The notes beneath the pieces were generated by a model. That model was not told where the DNA came from, did no database searches, and saw nothing but the letters and a program-made list of their open reading frames with translations. The position numbers were made by a program, and so were the translations under genes. A stretch of DNA of 64,000 bases. Source: Phycisphaerales bacterium (GTDB taxonomy: Bacteria; Planctomycetota; Phycisphaerae; Phycisphaerales; SM1A02). Location of the stretch: contig JAQWTL010000012.1 of assembly GCA_029242715.1 (NCBI GenBank), positions 1 to 64,000 of the forward strand, written 5' to 3'. This document shows positions 27,035 through 36,721 of the stretch, piece by piece. Position 1 is the stretch's first letter. Each line of letters starts with the position of its first letter.

Positions 27035-29659
27035 GTGGCATCCAAGAAATCGACGACACAGCCACAAGAGCTGATGCTCGTCAATGACGTGCCCGGTGAG
27101 GAAACGCGAATCGCGATCCTCGAAAATGGGCATCTCGAGGAATTGTTCGTTGAGCGGGCATCAACCGCAACGTCGGTAGGCAATGTCTATCGCGGTCGGG
27201 TGACGAATGTCGAGGCGGCCATCCAGGCTGCTTTCGTTGACTTCGGTCATGCTCAGCGTGGGTTTCTTCATATTTCGGATCTTCACCCCAGGTACTTTCT
27301 TTCTGGAGAGAGTACGGAGAATGTAGGCCGCAAAACGGCTCGCAAGGATCGCCCTCCAATCCAGGAAGCAGTGAAGAAGGGCGACGAGATTCTTGTCCAG
27401 GTCCTCAAGGAAGGAATTGGAACAAAGGGTCCAACGCTTACCAGTTACATCTCAATTCCCGGCCGGATGATGGTGATGATGCCTCATATGGACCGGGTGG
27501 GTGTCACTCGCCGAGTCGAGGATGAGGAAGAGCGTCGAGAGATGCGCAAGATTCTCGATACGCTTGATCTTCCGGACAATTTCGGCTTCATCCTTCGGAC
27601 AGCCGGTATGGGTCGCAGCAAGGTCGAGCTCAAACGAGATGTCGCCTATCTGACTCGTCTCTGGAAGATGATGGACCGTCGCGGGGAGACTGCTGGAACC
27701 CCCTGTGAGCTGTACACCGAGTCTGATGTTCTGATCAGAACGATTCGTGACATCCTGCGGCCATCCATCAGCGCCATTGTTGTCGATTCGGAGTCAGCCT
27801 ATGAACGGTGCAATGCCTTTCTCAAGGTGATTGCACCACGATCCGCTCCAAAGGTCATTCATTACAGGCGGGCTTTGCCGCTGTTCCATGCATTCGATCT
27901 GGAACGTCAAATCGAGTTGATTCGGGCCAGTGAGGTTCCGTTGCCCAGTGGTGGTCAACTTGTCATCGAATCCACCGAAGCGCTTGTCGCCATCGATGTG
28001 AACTCCGGAAGAAGCCGTAGCGCCCGTGACAGTGAGACCAATGCCTTCCGGACCAACATGGAGGCTGCGGACGAGATCTGCCGCCAACTGCGACTTCGAG
28101 ATCTGGGTGGGCTGATCATTCATGACTTGATCGACATGAGACATGCACGCCATCGCAAGATGGTTGAGGACCGCTACCAAGAAAATCTGAAGCGAGATCG
28201 TGCGCGTTCGACGATCCTCAACATCAGTGAATTCGGGATCCTCGAGATGACCCGGCAGCGCATGCGTCCGGATCTTCGGAGCAGCAGCTTTGTTGAGTGT
28301 CCGACATGTCGAGGAAACGGCGCAGTCATGGGTGCTGACATGGTGGCGGCCGATATCGTCAGACATGTTGGTTACCTTCTTCACCATGAGAACATCTCCC
28401 GCGTGGAAATCGTCGTCTCTCCGAAAGTGGCATCTGTACTTCTGTCGACTCGCCGTCGTCACCTGAATGCCATTGAGGAGCGGCTTGACAAGAGCCTTGA
28501 TGTGCGTGTCAGTGAGGCGATTCCACTGGACCGAGTGGACTACTACGGCTACGGCCGTAATGGCGAAGACCTCGCAATTGATTCATTGGTTTCAAAGGAA
28601 TTCCCGACAGTCGAGGAGTTGGAAAATGACGCTGGCGACGTCGAATCAGTCACGACAAAGAGCCGACGACGCAGGCGTCGTCGTCGAGGCAGTCCTCCCA
28701 CTGCGGATGCCACCACCGTGGCACTTTCAGGTGAATTGGCCAAGGAGCTTGAGGAGATTGATCGCGAAGAGGAGGCTGAGGCCCAACAGGCTGAGGCCCA
28801 ACAGGTTGCTCAAGAACGCAAGTCACGTCGTGGCCAACAAAAGACCAAGGCAGAGGCTGTTCCTGAAGAGAATGCAAAGCCTGTTCGGTTGTATGTCCTT
28901 GCCAAGCAGTTGGGCATCACGGCCAAGGATGTGCTTGAGAAATACAATGGTTTGTCCCAGGACGAGCAAGAGGGCCTTGATATCAAGAGCCACATGTCCA
29001 TGGTCAGCCCTGAGCACGTGAAGTTGATCACGAGCTGGTTCAAGGATGAATCCGAACAGAACACGGAAGATGAAGAATCCAAGCCTCGACGGCGTCGTCG
29101 TCGGCGTGGTGGCCGAGGTCGACGTGGTCGCGGCGGAAAGCCTGATGCCGAGCGTACGGATGAGGCAGAGGCCGATGGCGAGGAACAGCAGGATACCGAA
29201 GAGTCAACCGAGACAGAAGACAGTGGTGGGACGAAGAAAAAACGTCGCTCTCGTCGGCGCAAATCAAAGACAAGTGATGCCACGGACTCTCCATCAGAAG
29301 ACTCCTCGGATGCTGATGGTGACGAGACTGCTCCATCGCCTGCCCGCAAGAAACGCCGCCGCCGCAGAAAATCAGGTGGTGGGGAGCGAGCCTCGGAAGA
29401 AGCCACGCAGTCAGATTCGGCAAAGGAATCCGAGTCCACGGATTCAGATGAAGGCAAGTCTTCACGTGGTGCCAAGAAGGGACGGCGACGTTCAGGTGGC
29501 GGTCGTCGGAAAAAGACTACGGCGAGTTCAGAAACTGCTGTCGCAGAGGCTTCTGTCGATACGGAACCCAAGCCCAAGCCCAGGCGCCGCCTGTATGGTT
29601 CACGCCGTGGGCTGACGGCTGCTGATACGGCAGATCGCGCCAAGGATCGAAGCGAATGA
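27035..29659 (+). CDS. rne: Ribonuclease E/G with IF2-N-like module and basic/acidic tail
   Basis: A single-strand endoribonuclease for rRNA processing and mRNA decay, 874 aa. The catalytic core (residues 1-500) has an S1 domain (GNVYRGRVTNVEAAIQAAFV, then GFLHISDLHP), the catalytic Asp321 in AIDVNSGRS and Asp364 in IIHDLIDM, and the zinc-link CPTCRGNG (Cys422, Cys425). After a basic patch, residues about 616-670 read like the N-terminal module of translation factor IF2 (LYVLAKQLGITAKDVLEKY, then DIKSHMSMVSPEH). The remaining 200 residues alternate Arg/Lys blocks with acidic Ser/Glu stretches, as in RNA-binding disordered tails. GTG 27035 was chosen because AGAGGTG lies eight bases upstream; GTG 26981 is also possible. 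A 15-bp direct repeat (GAGGCCCAACAGGCT-like) sits near 28780-28810. Overlaps dxr by ATGA. Confidence 0.92.
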   Translation: MASKKSTTQPQELMLVNDVPGEETRIAILENGHLEELFVERASTATSVGNVYRGRVTNVEAAIQAAFVDFGHAQRGFLHISDLHPRYFLSGESTENVGRKTARKDRPPIQEAVKKGDEILVQVLKEGIGTKGPTLTSYISIPGRMMVMMPHMDRVGVTRRVEDEEERREMRKILDTLDLPDNFGFILRTAGMGRSKVELKRDVAYLTRLWKMMDRRGETAGTPCELYTESDVLIRTIRDILRPSISAIVVDSESAYERCNAFLKVIAPRSAPKVIHYRRALPLFHAFDLERQIELIRASEVPLPSGGQLVIESTEALVAIDVNSGRSRSARDSETNAFRTNMEAADEICRQLRLRDLGGLIIHDLIDMRHARHRKMVEDRYQENLKRDRARSTILNISEFGILEMTRQRMRPDLRSSSFVECPTCRGNGAVMGADMVAADIVRHVGYLLHHENISRVEIVVSPKVASVLLSTRRRHLNAIEERLDKSLDVRVSEAIPLDRVDYYGYGRNGEDLAIDSLVSKEFPTVEELENDAGDVESVTTKSRRRRRRRRGSPPTADATTVALSGELAKELEEIDREEEAEAQQAEAQQVAQERKSRRGQQKTKAEAVPEENAKPVRLYVLAKQLGITAKDVLEKYNGLSQDEQEGLDIKSHMSMVSPEHVKLITSWFKDESEQNTEDEESKPRRRRRRRGGRGRRGRGGKPDAERTDEAEADGEEQQDTEESTETEDSGGTKKKRRSRRRKSKTSDATDSPSEDSSDADGDETAPSPARKKRRRRRKSGGGERASEEATQSDSAKESESTDSDEGKSSRGAKKGRRRSGGGRRKKTTASSETAVAEASVDTEPKPKPRRRLYGSRRGLTAADTADRAKDRSE

Positions 29660-30870
29660 GTGAACCACGACGAGTCATCCTGCTTGGATCTACCGGTTCA
29701 ATCGGCGAAAGCACACTCGATGTGATTCGTCACATGGGGGGGCAGGCCGAGGCGGGCTTTCAGGTAGTCGGCCTGGCGGCAGGTACGCGTTACGAGCAGT
29801 TGGTCAAGCAGGCAGAGGAATTCAAGGTTGATTCGATTGCACTCGCTGATGCTTCCAGAGTGGAAGGCGATGCATTCAAGGGTGAACTGCTTACAGGACC
29901 AGGTTCAGCTAGAGGGCTCGTCGAGTCCGTTGCCCGTGAAGGCGATCTGGTGGTAGCAGCCATTGTGGGTTCAGCAGGTATCGATGCCGTGATGGCCGCC
30001 ATAGATGCAGGTTGTGATGTGGCATTGGCCAACAAGGAAACATTGGTGGCAGCAGGATCGCTCGTCATGCCACGTGCTTCTGAGCGAGGAATTCGTCTCC
30101 TGCCTGTTGATTCGGAACACAGTGCAATCTTCCAATGTCTGCAGGGCTGCAATGGCGAAAAGGAAATAAGCCGACTCGTGATCACTGCTTCGGGGGGGCC
30201 ATTTCGAGGAATGGATCGGGAAACAATCCGAAAGGCGACTCCCAAGGAGGCTTTGGCGCACCCGACCTGGTCGATGGGGCCGAAGATCACGATTGACTCG
30301 GCATCGATGATGAACAAGGCCCTTGAGGTGATCGAGGCGCATTGGTTGTTTGATCTGCCGGCGGAAAAGATCGATGTCATTGTTCATCCCCAGTCCATCA
30401 TTCATGGATTCGTTGAATACGTGGACGGTTCAGTTCTGGCCCAGATGGGGCCTCCGGACATGAAAACACCGATCCAGTACGCCATGACCTGGCCGCACAG
30501 GAAGGATGGCTGTTCTCACAAGATGAACTGGTCTGAATTGAGTTCACTTGCCTTCGAACAATTGGATCACGAAGCTTTTCCGCCAGTGATGCAGGCCCTG
30601 GAGGTCATCCGCAGAGGTGGAACTGCAGGAGCAATCTTCAATGCAGCGAATGAGGTGGCAGTAGAGGCATTCCTGGCCAATTCAATTCCATTTGGAGGAA
30701 TCCATGATCTTGTCACGGAAGCCATTGAATCAATCCCGATTCGTCCTGTGACCGCTCTCTCGGATATCGTCAAGGCAGATGAAGATGCCCGGGCATTCGT
30801 TCGCGAGCGGATCGGATGCATGAGTTCCTTGAATGCCGAAAGTACGGCAGTAAGCAGCGAGAACGGTTGA
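29656..30870 (+). CDS. dxr: 1-deoxy-D-xylulose 5-phosphate reductoisomerase
   Basis: The first committed step of the MEP isoprenoid pathway: converts DXP to MEP with NADPH and a divalent metal. The 404-aa protein has the NADPH motif LLGSTGSIGEST (residues 9-20), LANKETLVAAG, the metal/substrate site LPVDSEHSAIFQCLQG, the flexible loop TASGGPFRGMDRETI, and HPTWSMGPKITIDSASMMNKALEVIEAH (split here as two adjacent motifs, HPTWSMGPKITID and SASMMNKALEVIEAH). Length is usual. Coupled to the upstream ribonuclease gene (ATGA) and to the downstream rseP gene (TGATG). Confidence 0.97.
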   Translation: MSEPRRVILLGSTGSIGESTLDVIRHMGGQAEAGFQVVGLAAGTRYEQLVKQAEEFKVDSIALADASRVEGDAFKGELLTGPGSARGLVESVAREGDLVVAAIVGSAGIDAVMAAIDAGCDVALANKETLVAAGSLVMPRASERGIRLLPVDSEHSAIFQCLQGCNGEKEISRLVITASGGPFRGMDRETIRKATPKEALAHPTWSMGPKITIDSASMMNKALEVIEAHWLFDLPAEKIDVIVHPQSIIHGFVEYVDGSVLAQMGPPDMKTPIQYAMTWPHRKDGCSHKMNWSELSSLAFEQLDHEAFPPVMQALEVIRRGGTAGAIFNAANEVAVEAFLANSIPFGGIHDLVTEAIESIPIRPVTALSDIVKADEDARAFVRERIGCMSSLNAESTAVSSENG

Positions 30871-32969
30871 TGGAATTCCTGTCAGCAGCATTCAACATAC
30901 TGCTCTTTGTAATCGGCTTTGGCTTGCTGGTTTTTGTCCACGAGCTCGGGCACTTCATCGCCGCGAAATGGGCGGGTATCAGAACCGAGGCCTTTGCCAT
31001 CGGCTTCGGCCCACCCATCTTTTCTTGGCGAAAGGGAATCGGTTTCAGGGCAGGGTCGACCAATCGTCCCATCGAGCAGAAGACTGGGCGGAATCCCAGG
31101 CAACTGACGGATGAGGATCTGGCTCGTGAGGGGATCGGTGAAACCGAGTACTCCCTTCGTTGGCTGCCTCTGGGGGGATTTGTCCGGATGCTTGGCCAGG
31201 ATGATCTGGCACCAGGTGCCAGAGCCAGTGGCGACAGGAGCTTCAATAACACGGCCATTTGGAAACGGATGATTGTTGTCAGTGCCGGTGTGATCATGAA
31301 TCTCCTGTTTGCAGCACTCCTCTTCATCATTGCCTTCTCGATTGGAGTTCGTTTCGAAGCTCCTGTCATCGGCGAAGTGTTTCCTGGTTCCCCTGCTTCA
31401 TTGGCAGTTGGGACGGGCAAGGCGACGGGTCTGGTCGGTCTCGAGCCTGATGATGAAATCATCAGCATGGATGGTGATCCTGTTCCCACCTTCCTTGATG
31501 CGACCATCGGTGTTGCCATGGCGGCTCCGGAGGCAGCCATCGAGGTTGGAGTCAAGAGAGCTGGTCATGATGAGGTATTGACCTTCGAGGTTCTGCCAGT
31601 CAAGAGTGAGACTGCCGGAGTCCTGAGCATCGGAGTGACACCGGCCTCATCGTCGCGCCTGGCAGGCAGTGATAACAAGGAATCCAGGGCAATCGTGGAG
31701 TCATTCCTCCAGCGAGACAGTCTTTGGAATGCTGGTCTACGCCCTGGAATGGAAGTGATCAAGGCCAACGGACAGGATGTGAATTCCCTCAGTCAGTTCC
31801 AGGCCATCATGTCATCTGGAGATGGCACTCCCGTCTCGACGACCTGGCAAGACGAGCAGCAGACCATTGAGGTCGTCATGGCTCCAGAGCCAAGTTGGCC
31901 ATTGATGCGTTCAAGCGGTACGGGCGAAATTCAGGAAGGACTGCTGGGTCTGGTTCCATTGCTGCAGATCAATGGTCTTTCACCAGACAGTGCAAACAAG
32001 GACTTGCTTGAACCAGGTGATGTCGTCATGTCCATTGGGGCTGTTCAAGGCCCTCGAATGCAGCATCTAAGAGAAGTCATTGCGGCCAATGGTCCAGGCG
32101 AAATTGACATGACCGTGCTTCGAGATGGCCAGTTGCTTTCAGTGAAGGCCACGATCTATCAACAAGGGCTGCTCGACCCACAGCCCATGTTGGGCGTTGG
32201 TCTCGGTCAGGCCTGGGACACCATGCGCGTTGCTCAGCCTGTTACCTCCGTGGAGTGTGACATCGATGATCGTGGCGAGCTTCAGCCAGTTGCTACGCCA
32301 GTCGCTCAGTCCGACATCATGGGGGGGTCCAGGATCGCATCAGTGAATGGGCGCCAGGTTGAAGCATGGGCATCCTTCTTTGATGTGATTGCAGCTCGGG
32401 ATGGTGATCAGGTCACTTTGGATGTTGAGAATCCCACGCCAGGCCGAGAAATCCGGACCATTGACGTGAAAATCACAGAGGCATCCTGCCTGGGTCTTGC
32501 TGAATTGGAGTATCGAAGTGCGTTGCCCATGGGCATTTTCGATCCTGTGTACACCATACGCAACTCCGGTGGCAATCCACTGACGGCAATTGACATGGGT
32601 GTCCGGGAAACCCTCAACTTCGTGACACAGACCTACCTGACTCTGGACAGAGTGGTTCGAGGCAGTGTTGGCGTCGAGCAGTTGCAGGGACCGGTGGGGA
32701 TCGTTCATCTTGGAACACGAATCGTGGATCGAGGTTTCACGTTCCTTCTGTTCTTCCTGGCACTGATCAGTGTGAATCTTGCGGTTGTGAACTTCCTGCC
32801 ATTGCCAATTGTTGATGGAGGCCTCTTCCTCAATCTCATCTATGAAAAGATCAAGGGGCGACCGCCATCACCGGGGTTCCAGAATGCAGCAGCGCTCTTT
32901 GGCCTGCTGCTGATCGGGACGGTGTTCGTGATGGTGACGTATAACGATCTGGTGCGCCTGATTGGTTGA
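30870..32969 (+). CDS. rseP: Site-2 metalloprotease RseP (M50)
   Basis: An inner-membrane zinc protease for regulated intramembrane proteolysis. HELGH at residues 24-28 lies in the first TM helix (LLVFVHELGHFIAAKWAG), and the third ligand sits near the C-terminus in NFLPLPIVDGGLFL. The usual RWLPLGGFVRMLG loop and the GVIMNLLFAALLF helix are present. Two to three PDZ-like domains (about 165-250, 285-350, 375-430) fill the periplasmic part. At 699 aa it is well above the ~450 aa of E. coli RseP, mainly through an extended periplasmic region. ATG 30870 shares one base with the dxr stop. dxr-rseP adjacency is common in bacteria. Confidence 0.94.
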   Translation: MEFLSAAFNILLFVIGFGLLVFVHELGHFIAAKWAGIRTEAFAIGFGPPIFSWRKGIGFRAGSTNRPIEQKTGRNPRQLTDEDLAREGIGETEYSLRWLPLGGFVRMLGQDDLAPGARASGDRSFNNTAIWKRMIVVSAGVIMNLLFAALLFIIAFSIGVRFEAPVIGEVFPGSPASLAVGTGKATGLVGLEPDDEIISMDGDPVPTFLDATIGVAMAAPEAAIEVGVKRAGHDEVLTFEVLPVKSETAGVLSIGVTPASSSRLAGSDNKESRAIVESFLQRDSLWNAGLRPGMEVIKANGQDVNSLSQFQAIMSSGDGTPVSTTWQDEQQTIEVVMAPEPSWPLMRSSGTGEIQEGLLGLVPLLQINGLSPDSANKDLLEPGDVVMSIGAVQGPRMQHLREVIAANGPGEIDMTVLRDGQLLSVKATIYQQGLLDPQPMLGVGLGQAWDTMRVAQPVTSVECDIDDRGELQPVATPVAQSDIMGGSRIASVNGRQVEAWASFFDVIAARDGDQVTLDVENPTPGREIRTIDVKITEASCLGLAELEYRSALPMGIFDPVYTIRNSGGNPLTAIDMGVRETLNFVTQTYLTLDRVVRGSVGVEQLQGPVGIVHLGTRIVDRGFTFLLFFLALISVNLAVVNFLPLPIVDGGLFLNLIYEKIKGRPPSPGFQNAAALFGLLLIGTVFVMVTYNDLVRLIG

Positions 32970-32984
32970 CCCCGGGAGTTGATC

Positions 32985-33755
32985 ATGTCTACAGAGGCGG
33001 GATTGATCGTTGTTACGGGAGGCGGAACCGGCATCGGCCGAGCCGTCGTCCACGCGATAGTTGAGACAGGCTTGAACTGCCTTGTCATTGGTCGCAGCAG
33101 GGAAACACTCGAAGAAACTGCCCGGACATGTTCAGATCATCCGGGCCAGGTTGTTGTGCAGGTTGCTGATGTCAGTGAACCCGAGGACGTTTCCGCAATC
33201 CTGGCGGCAGCTCTTGAGATGGGTGTCCCATTGATGGGGGTGGTAAACAACGCTGCCATGGCCGGTCTGGCTCTTTTTCCAGAATGGAAAGCGGATCAGA
33301 TTGAGGCCATGTTGAAGACAAACGTGGTTGGTCCGTTGAACCTGGTGCAGGCTGCCTGGCCGTATCTGGTTGAAAGTGGTGGGCGGGTCATCAACATCTC
33401 CTCCTTGGCAGTTCTTGGACCATTTCCAGGAAATGGTCTCTACGGCATGACGAAGTGCGCTCTTGATGGATTGACGCGGGCCATCCATGCTGACGCCGGG
33501 GAGTCGGGCGTCAAGGCATTCTCGATTGCCCCTGGTGCCGTTGAAACGGACATGTTGCGAACGATCGTGGATGAGACGCAACTCCCGCCTGCGAAGGCCA
33601 TGCCGCCCGCAGAGATAGCCAGACTTGTCATGGCCTGTCTTGCTGGAGAGCAGGATCAGCATGCTGGTGATGTCCTCTACGCGGCTATTCCCGACTTCGT
33701 GACCAACGATCCTGATGAAGCCATGGCGGCCATGGGCCGCTTCCATGGCAGCTGA
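32985..33755 (+). CDS. Short-chain dehydrogenase/reductase
   Basis: A 256-aa NAD(P)-dependent oxidoreductase of the classical SDR type. The Rossmann motif is TGGGTGIGRAV (residues about 11-21), NNAAM marks strand 4, the catalytic Ser lies in INISSLAVLG, and Tyr-x3-Lys is YGMTKCALDG. APGAVETDM follows as in classical SDRs. Substrate unknown. ATG 32985 follows CGGGAG by six bases; a TTG at 32979 is less likely. It lies 15 bp after rseP, probably as the last gene of the rne-dxr-rseP group. Confidence 0.88.
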   Translation: MSTEAGLIVVTGGGTGIGRAVVHAIVETGLNCLVIGRSRETLEETARTCSDHPGQVVVQVADVSEPEDVSAILAAALEMGVPLMGVVNNAAMAGLALFPEWKADQIEAMLKTNVVGPLNLVQAAWPYLVESGGRVINISSLAVLGPFPGNGLYGMTKCALDGLTRAIHADAGESGVKAFSIAPGAVETDMLRTIVDETQLPPAKAMPPAEIARLVMACLAGEQDQHAGDVLYAAIPDFVTNDPDEAMAAMGRFHGS

Positions 33756-33869
33756 TTCAATTCCGTTTGTGCGGGTTGTTCGAAATGGACTGTCACGAGG
33801 GCCGATATTCGAGGCTGCTTTGAACTGATACCGAGCGCTTTAGCCGTGAACGTAATCGACACTAAGCGG

Positions 33870-33890
33870 GCTGGGGGTTGTCTCCCCGGC
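33870..33890 (+). other. Hairpin in the leader of the diguanylate cyclase gene
   Basis: GCTGGGG-GTTGTCT-CCCCGGC forms a seven-bp stem including one G-T pair in the 207-bp gap before the cyclase gene. There is no T-run. No known riboswitch consensus was matched by eye. Confidence 0.3.
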
Positions 33891-33962
33891 ATGCGGAGAA
33901 CTGTCGGTGGAGGCCGAATAAGCGTGGTACCTGATCATCATCCAGAATTGAACAAGCAGCAA

Positions 33963-35048
33963 ATGAACGTTCATGAAGCGTCCTCTGGCGGCCCCCGGGT
34001 CCTGATCGCCTGTGCTTCTGAAGACGCTTCCCGGGATCTGGTTTCAGCCCTGGTTTCTGCACGGTTTGCACGTGAGGCCAGAGGGCATGAGGCCGCCATA
34101 GACAAATCCCGTGATGCCCAGAATCTGGGTGGCTGTGAAGTCGTTCAGACGCTTTCATTGTTGCATTCGATTCCTCTGCAGCGATTCGATGCGATCTTCA
34201 CAACGGCATCATTGCCGGACGCAACAGCTATTGATGTATTGGCCTATGTACGGGGGACTGTTCCTGACATGCCGGTGATTGTCGTAGGTGAGGCCGGAGA
34301 TGTTGATCTTGCGGCGGAGGCAATCAGGTGTGGTGCGGTTGAATTCCTCCTTTTGACGGGGCATGAGATGGTGACCGTTCCGTTGGCCCTGGAAAAGGCG
34401 ATGGCGCATCGAGTCCTGAGGCGGGAGAATGAACAACTCCAGGAGAATCTATCCAGATCGATGTCGGAACTCGCCGTCACGAATCGAAAGCTCGAGAGAT
34501 CGATTCGCCAACTGGAAGTGACGGCCCGAACAGATGAATTGACCGGACTCGTGAATCGACGCTGGCTGAATCTGATGCTGGAGGGACGATGGGCCGAAGC
34601 CGTGCGTCATGATCTTGCTCTGGGTTTCATGATGATCGATCTTGACGGTTTCAAATCACTCAATGACACCTTGGGGCACCAGCAAGGTGATGAGGTGCTC
34701 AAGGCGGTCGGTGACATGCTTCGCCATGCTTGTCGAGAAATCGATGTTGCCGCCCGGTTTGGTGGCGATGAATTCTGCGTACTGTTGCCTCATACGGATC
34801 TTGATGCGGCCTGCCGCGTTGCTACTCGTATTGCCGAGGCATTTCATGACCGTATGGAACGGCTGGAGATGGGAGATCTCCAGCCAGGAATCAGCATCGG
34901 GATTTCTCATCGGGAACTCTCAACACCAATGTCAGCAGAAGATCTGGTCCGTCATGCTGATGAAGCCATGTATGCGGCGAAATCGGGTGGTCATGAGGTG
35001 ATGATCAAGACCAATGCGGGGCATATGCTTGGACGAAAAGTGGCCTAG
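33963..35048 (+). CDS. Diguanylate cyclase with receiver-like N-terminus
   Basis: Makes cyclic di-GMP from GTP. Residues 1-145 look like a divergent response-regulator receiver domain (VLIACASEDASRDLVSALVSA at the start, FDAIFTTASLPDATAIDVL in the middle). A short coiled coil (MSELAVTNRKLERSIRQLEVT) leads to the GGDEF domain with TDELTGLVNRRWL, FMMIDLDGFKSLNDTLGH and an intact GGDEF in ARFGGDEFCVLLP. REID, five residues before GGDEF, is an RxxD inhibitory site for product feedback. The ORF reads back to GTG 33846, but ATG 33963 was preferred. Confidence 0.88.
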   Translation: MNVHEASSGGPRVLIACASEDASRDLVSALVSARFAREARGHEAAIDKSRDAQNLGGCEVVQTLSLLHSIPLQRFDAIFTTASLPDATAIDVLAYVRGTVPDMPVIVVGEAGDVDLAAEAIRCGAVEFLLLTGHEMVTVPLALEKAMAHRVLRRENEQLQENLSRSMSELAVTNRKLERSIRQLEVTARTDELTGLVNRRWLNLMLEGRWAEAVRHDLALGFMMIDLDGFKSLNDTLGHQQGDEVLKAVGDMLRHACREIDVAARFGGDEFCVLLPHTDLDAACRVATRIAEAFHDRMERLEMGDLQPGISIGISHRELSTPMSAEDLVRHADEAMYAAKSGGHEVMIKTNAGHMLGRKVA

Positions 35049-35073
35049 CAATCAGTTGGCTACTGGCGACGAT

Positions 35074-36138
35074 TCAATCAGCAGTGACATGTCGCCAGAA
35101 CAACGGAATTGGATGTGAGTGGTTTCGCCGTGCCTGCTCTTCTGGCTCGGGTCTTGTGGAATGTTCGCCCATGACCAGTTCAACGTACAGCCCGAGATGA
35201 TCAGCGCCTGGCACAAGGAACAGTTCCTGATTCACGGGTTCGATATCGCCTCGTATGAGACAGTGATCGATCGGGATTCGCAGCCAGGCAGGCGCCCATC
35301 TCGGCCATGTTCCCATGAATGCACCGTCAGTACCTGAAGAAGCGCGGAAGGACCGAAGTCCTGTTTTCTTCATGAGCAACTGGAGTGATGGAGACCATGT
35401 GCTGGCATTCAGGTCACCCATCAGGATCAGGTTGCCTTCCAGATTGTCAAGCATGTTCTCCAGTTGTCTGAATTGGATATCTCTTGTGTTGAGCATGCCT
35501 GGAGATTGTGGTGACATGGTATGGACGATGATGAGGTGGACTGGAATCCCCTCTACGTTCAGCTCCAGATGCATGGCTGGCATGGCGCCCGGTGTCAGCA
35601 TGAACCAATGTGCAGATTGAATCTGGTCGCCACCAAGGATGGTCATGCCTGTTGGATTGTCGCGGAGATCTCGCCATTGTCTTGGCCAACGTTGTTCGGC
35701 TTCATCCAGTGCTGTTGTCCAGGAGGTGGGTGTTTCAAGCAGACCTACCACGTCTGCATCGGGGAGGAGTTCAAGGGTGGCCTTTGCGTTTTGATTGCTT
35801 GCCAGAACATTGAGGACTGCAACCGTCAGCTTCGTGTCGCCGATTCGATCTGGATTCATCCGAATCGTGGTGAAAGGGCCTGCCAGGACCAGGAGGCAGA
35901 AGGTCACGACGAAGAAACCAAACAACGAGGACATCCATTGCCTGATTATGAGCAGGACGATCGTGAGGCCTGTGGCAACCAGGAGGTAGGTCGATGGAAA
36001 GTGACTGAACCAATCGAAATACTGAAACAGAAAAGCAAGCCTTCCGAGCAGAAGGGCCCCGAGTATGGATGCCAGGCCGAGCAGGCAGATCCAGTTGAGG
36101 ATCAATCTGGGTGACAAACTGGCTGGAGGGGCTCCCAT
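35074..36138 (-). CDS. Membrane-anchored endonuclease/exonuclease/phosphatase-family protein
   Basis: A 354-aa protein with three N-terminal TM helices (about residues 13-37, 47-67, 70-92) followed by an EEP domain. Visible EEP motifs are AVLNVLASNQNAKATLELL, ADVVGLLET (the metal Glu), IIVHTMSPQSPG, LMGDLNAS (catalytic Asp-Leu-Asn), and a closing IDHCLI with VPGADHLGL (catalytic His). Relatives hydrolyse phosphoester bonds in nucleic acids, lipids or sugars; the substrate is not evident. Convergent with the cyclase gene and divergent from smpB. Confidence 0.85.
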   Translation of the reverse strand: MGAPPASLSPRLILNWICLLGLASILGALLLGRLAFLFQYFDWFSHFPSTYLLVATGLTIVLLIIRQWMSSLFGFFVVTFCLLVLAGPFTTIRMNPDRIGDTKLTVAVLNVLASNQNAKATLELLPDADVVGLLETPTSWTTALDEAEQRWPRQWRDLRDNPTGMTILGGDQIQSAHWFMLTPGAMPAMHLELNVEGIPVHLIIVHTMSPQSPGMLNTRDIQFRQLENMLDNLEGNLILMGDLNASTWSPSLQLLMKKTGLRSFRASSGTDGAFMGTWPRWAPAWLRIPIDHCLIRGDIEPVNQELFLVPGADHLGLYVELVMGEHSTRPEPEEQARRNHSHPIPLFWRHVTAD

Positions 36139-36205
36139 GGGCTGTGAGCATACCTTCTGGCGTCAACACGAATTAGTCGCGACAATGGGATCACTGAAGA
36201 AAAGC

Positions 36206-36700
36206 ATGGCAGCAAAGAAATCCAAGTCGGCAAAAACCCATGAACCGGTCGTTCAGAACCGCAAGGCGCGGCATGACTATGTCATTACCGACACGCTGGA
36301 ATGCGGAATGAAATTGACCGGTACTGAGGTGAAGTCGATTCGTAATGGACAGATCAGTCTTGGTGAGGGCTATGTTCATGCTTCAGTTGAACCGCCTTCC
36401 TTGATGCTCCATGGTGTCCATATCTCGGAGTATCCACCTGCCGGGGCCGCAACCCAGCATGAGCCAACACGTACTCGAGCGTTGCTCGCTCACAAGCGGG
36501 AAATAAAAAAACTGGTTGTACAGAGTCGTGAGCGGGGGCGATCGATCGTCCCATTGAAGGTCTATTTCGTGGAAGGCCGTATCAAGATGCTCATTGGCCT
36601 GGGCACTGGCAAGCGAAAATACGACAAACGACAGGCCCTCAAGGCGCGTGACGCCCAGCGTGACATGGATTCGGCTCGGGCACGTTCACGCCGAGGCTAG
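36206..36700 (+). CDS. smpB: SsrA-binding protein SmpB
   Basis: Binds tmRNA and brings it to stalled ribosomes. The 164-aa protein has the beta-barrel signature: RKARHDYVITDTLECGMKL, TGTEVKSIRNGQISLGEGY, then LLAHKREIKKLV and VPLKVYFVEGRIKMLIGL. The basic C-terminal tail (GKRKYDKRQALKARDAQRDM) is the part that enters the decoding centre. ATG 36206 is the likely start, with ATG 36185 as alternative. The tmRNA gene itself is not in the window. Confidence 0.96.
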   Translation: MAAKKSKSAKTHEPVVQNRKARHDYVITDTLECGMKLTGTEVKSIRNGQISLGEGYVHASVEPPSLMLHGVHISEYPPAGAATQHEPTRTRALLAHKREIKKLVVQSRERGRSIVPLKVYFVEGRIKMLIGLGTGKRKYDKRQALKARDAQRDMDSARARSRRG

Positions 36701-36721
36701 TTGCGGGCGACTGATTTGAAG

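Noticed and set aside
28810-29643. Long open frame opposite the RNase E/G tail (277 codons, minus strand)
   Set aside because: It mirrors the Arg/Glu-rich tail and gives a low-complexity Ser/Arg/Pro sequence without any domain; a shadow frame.
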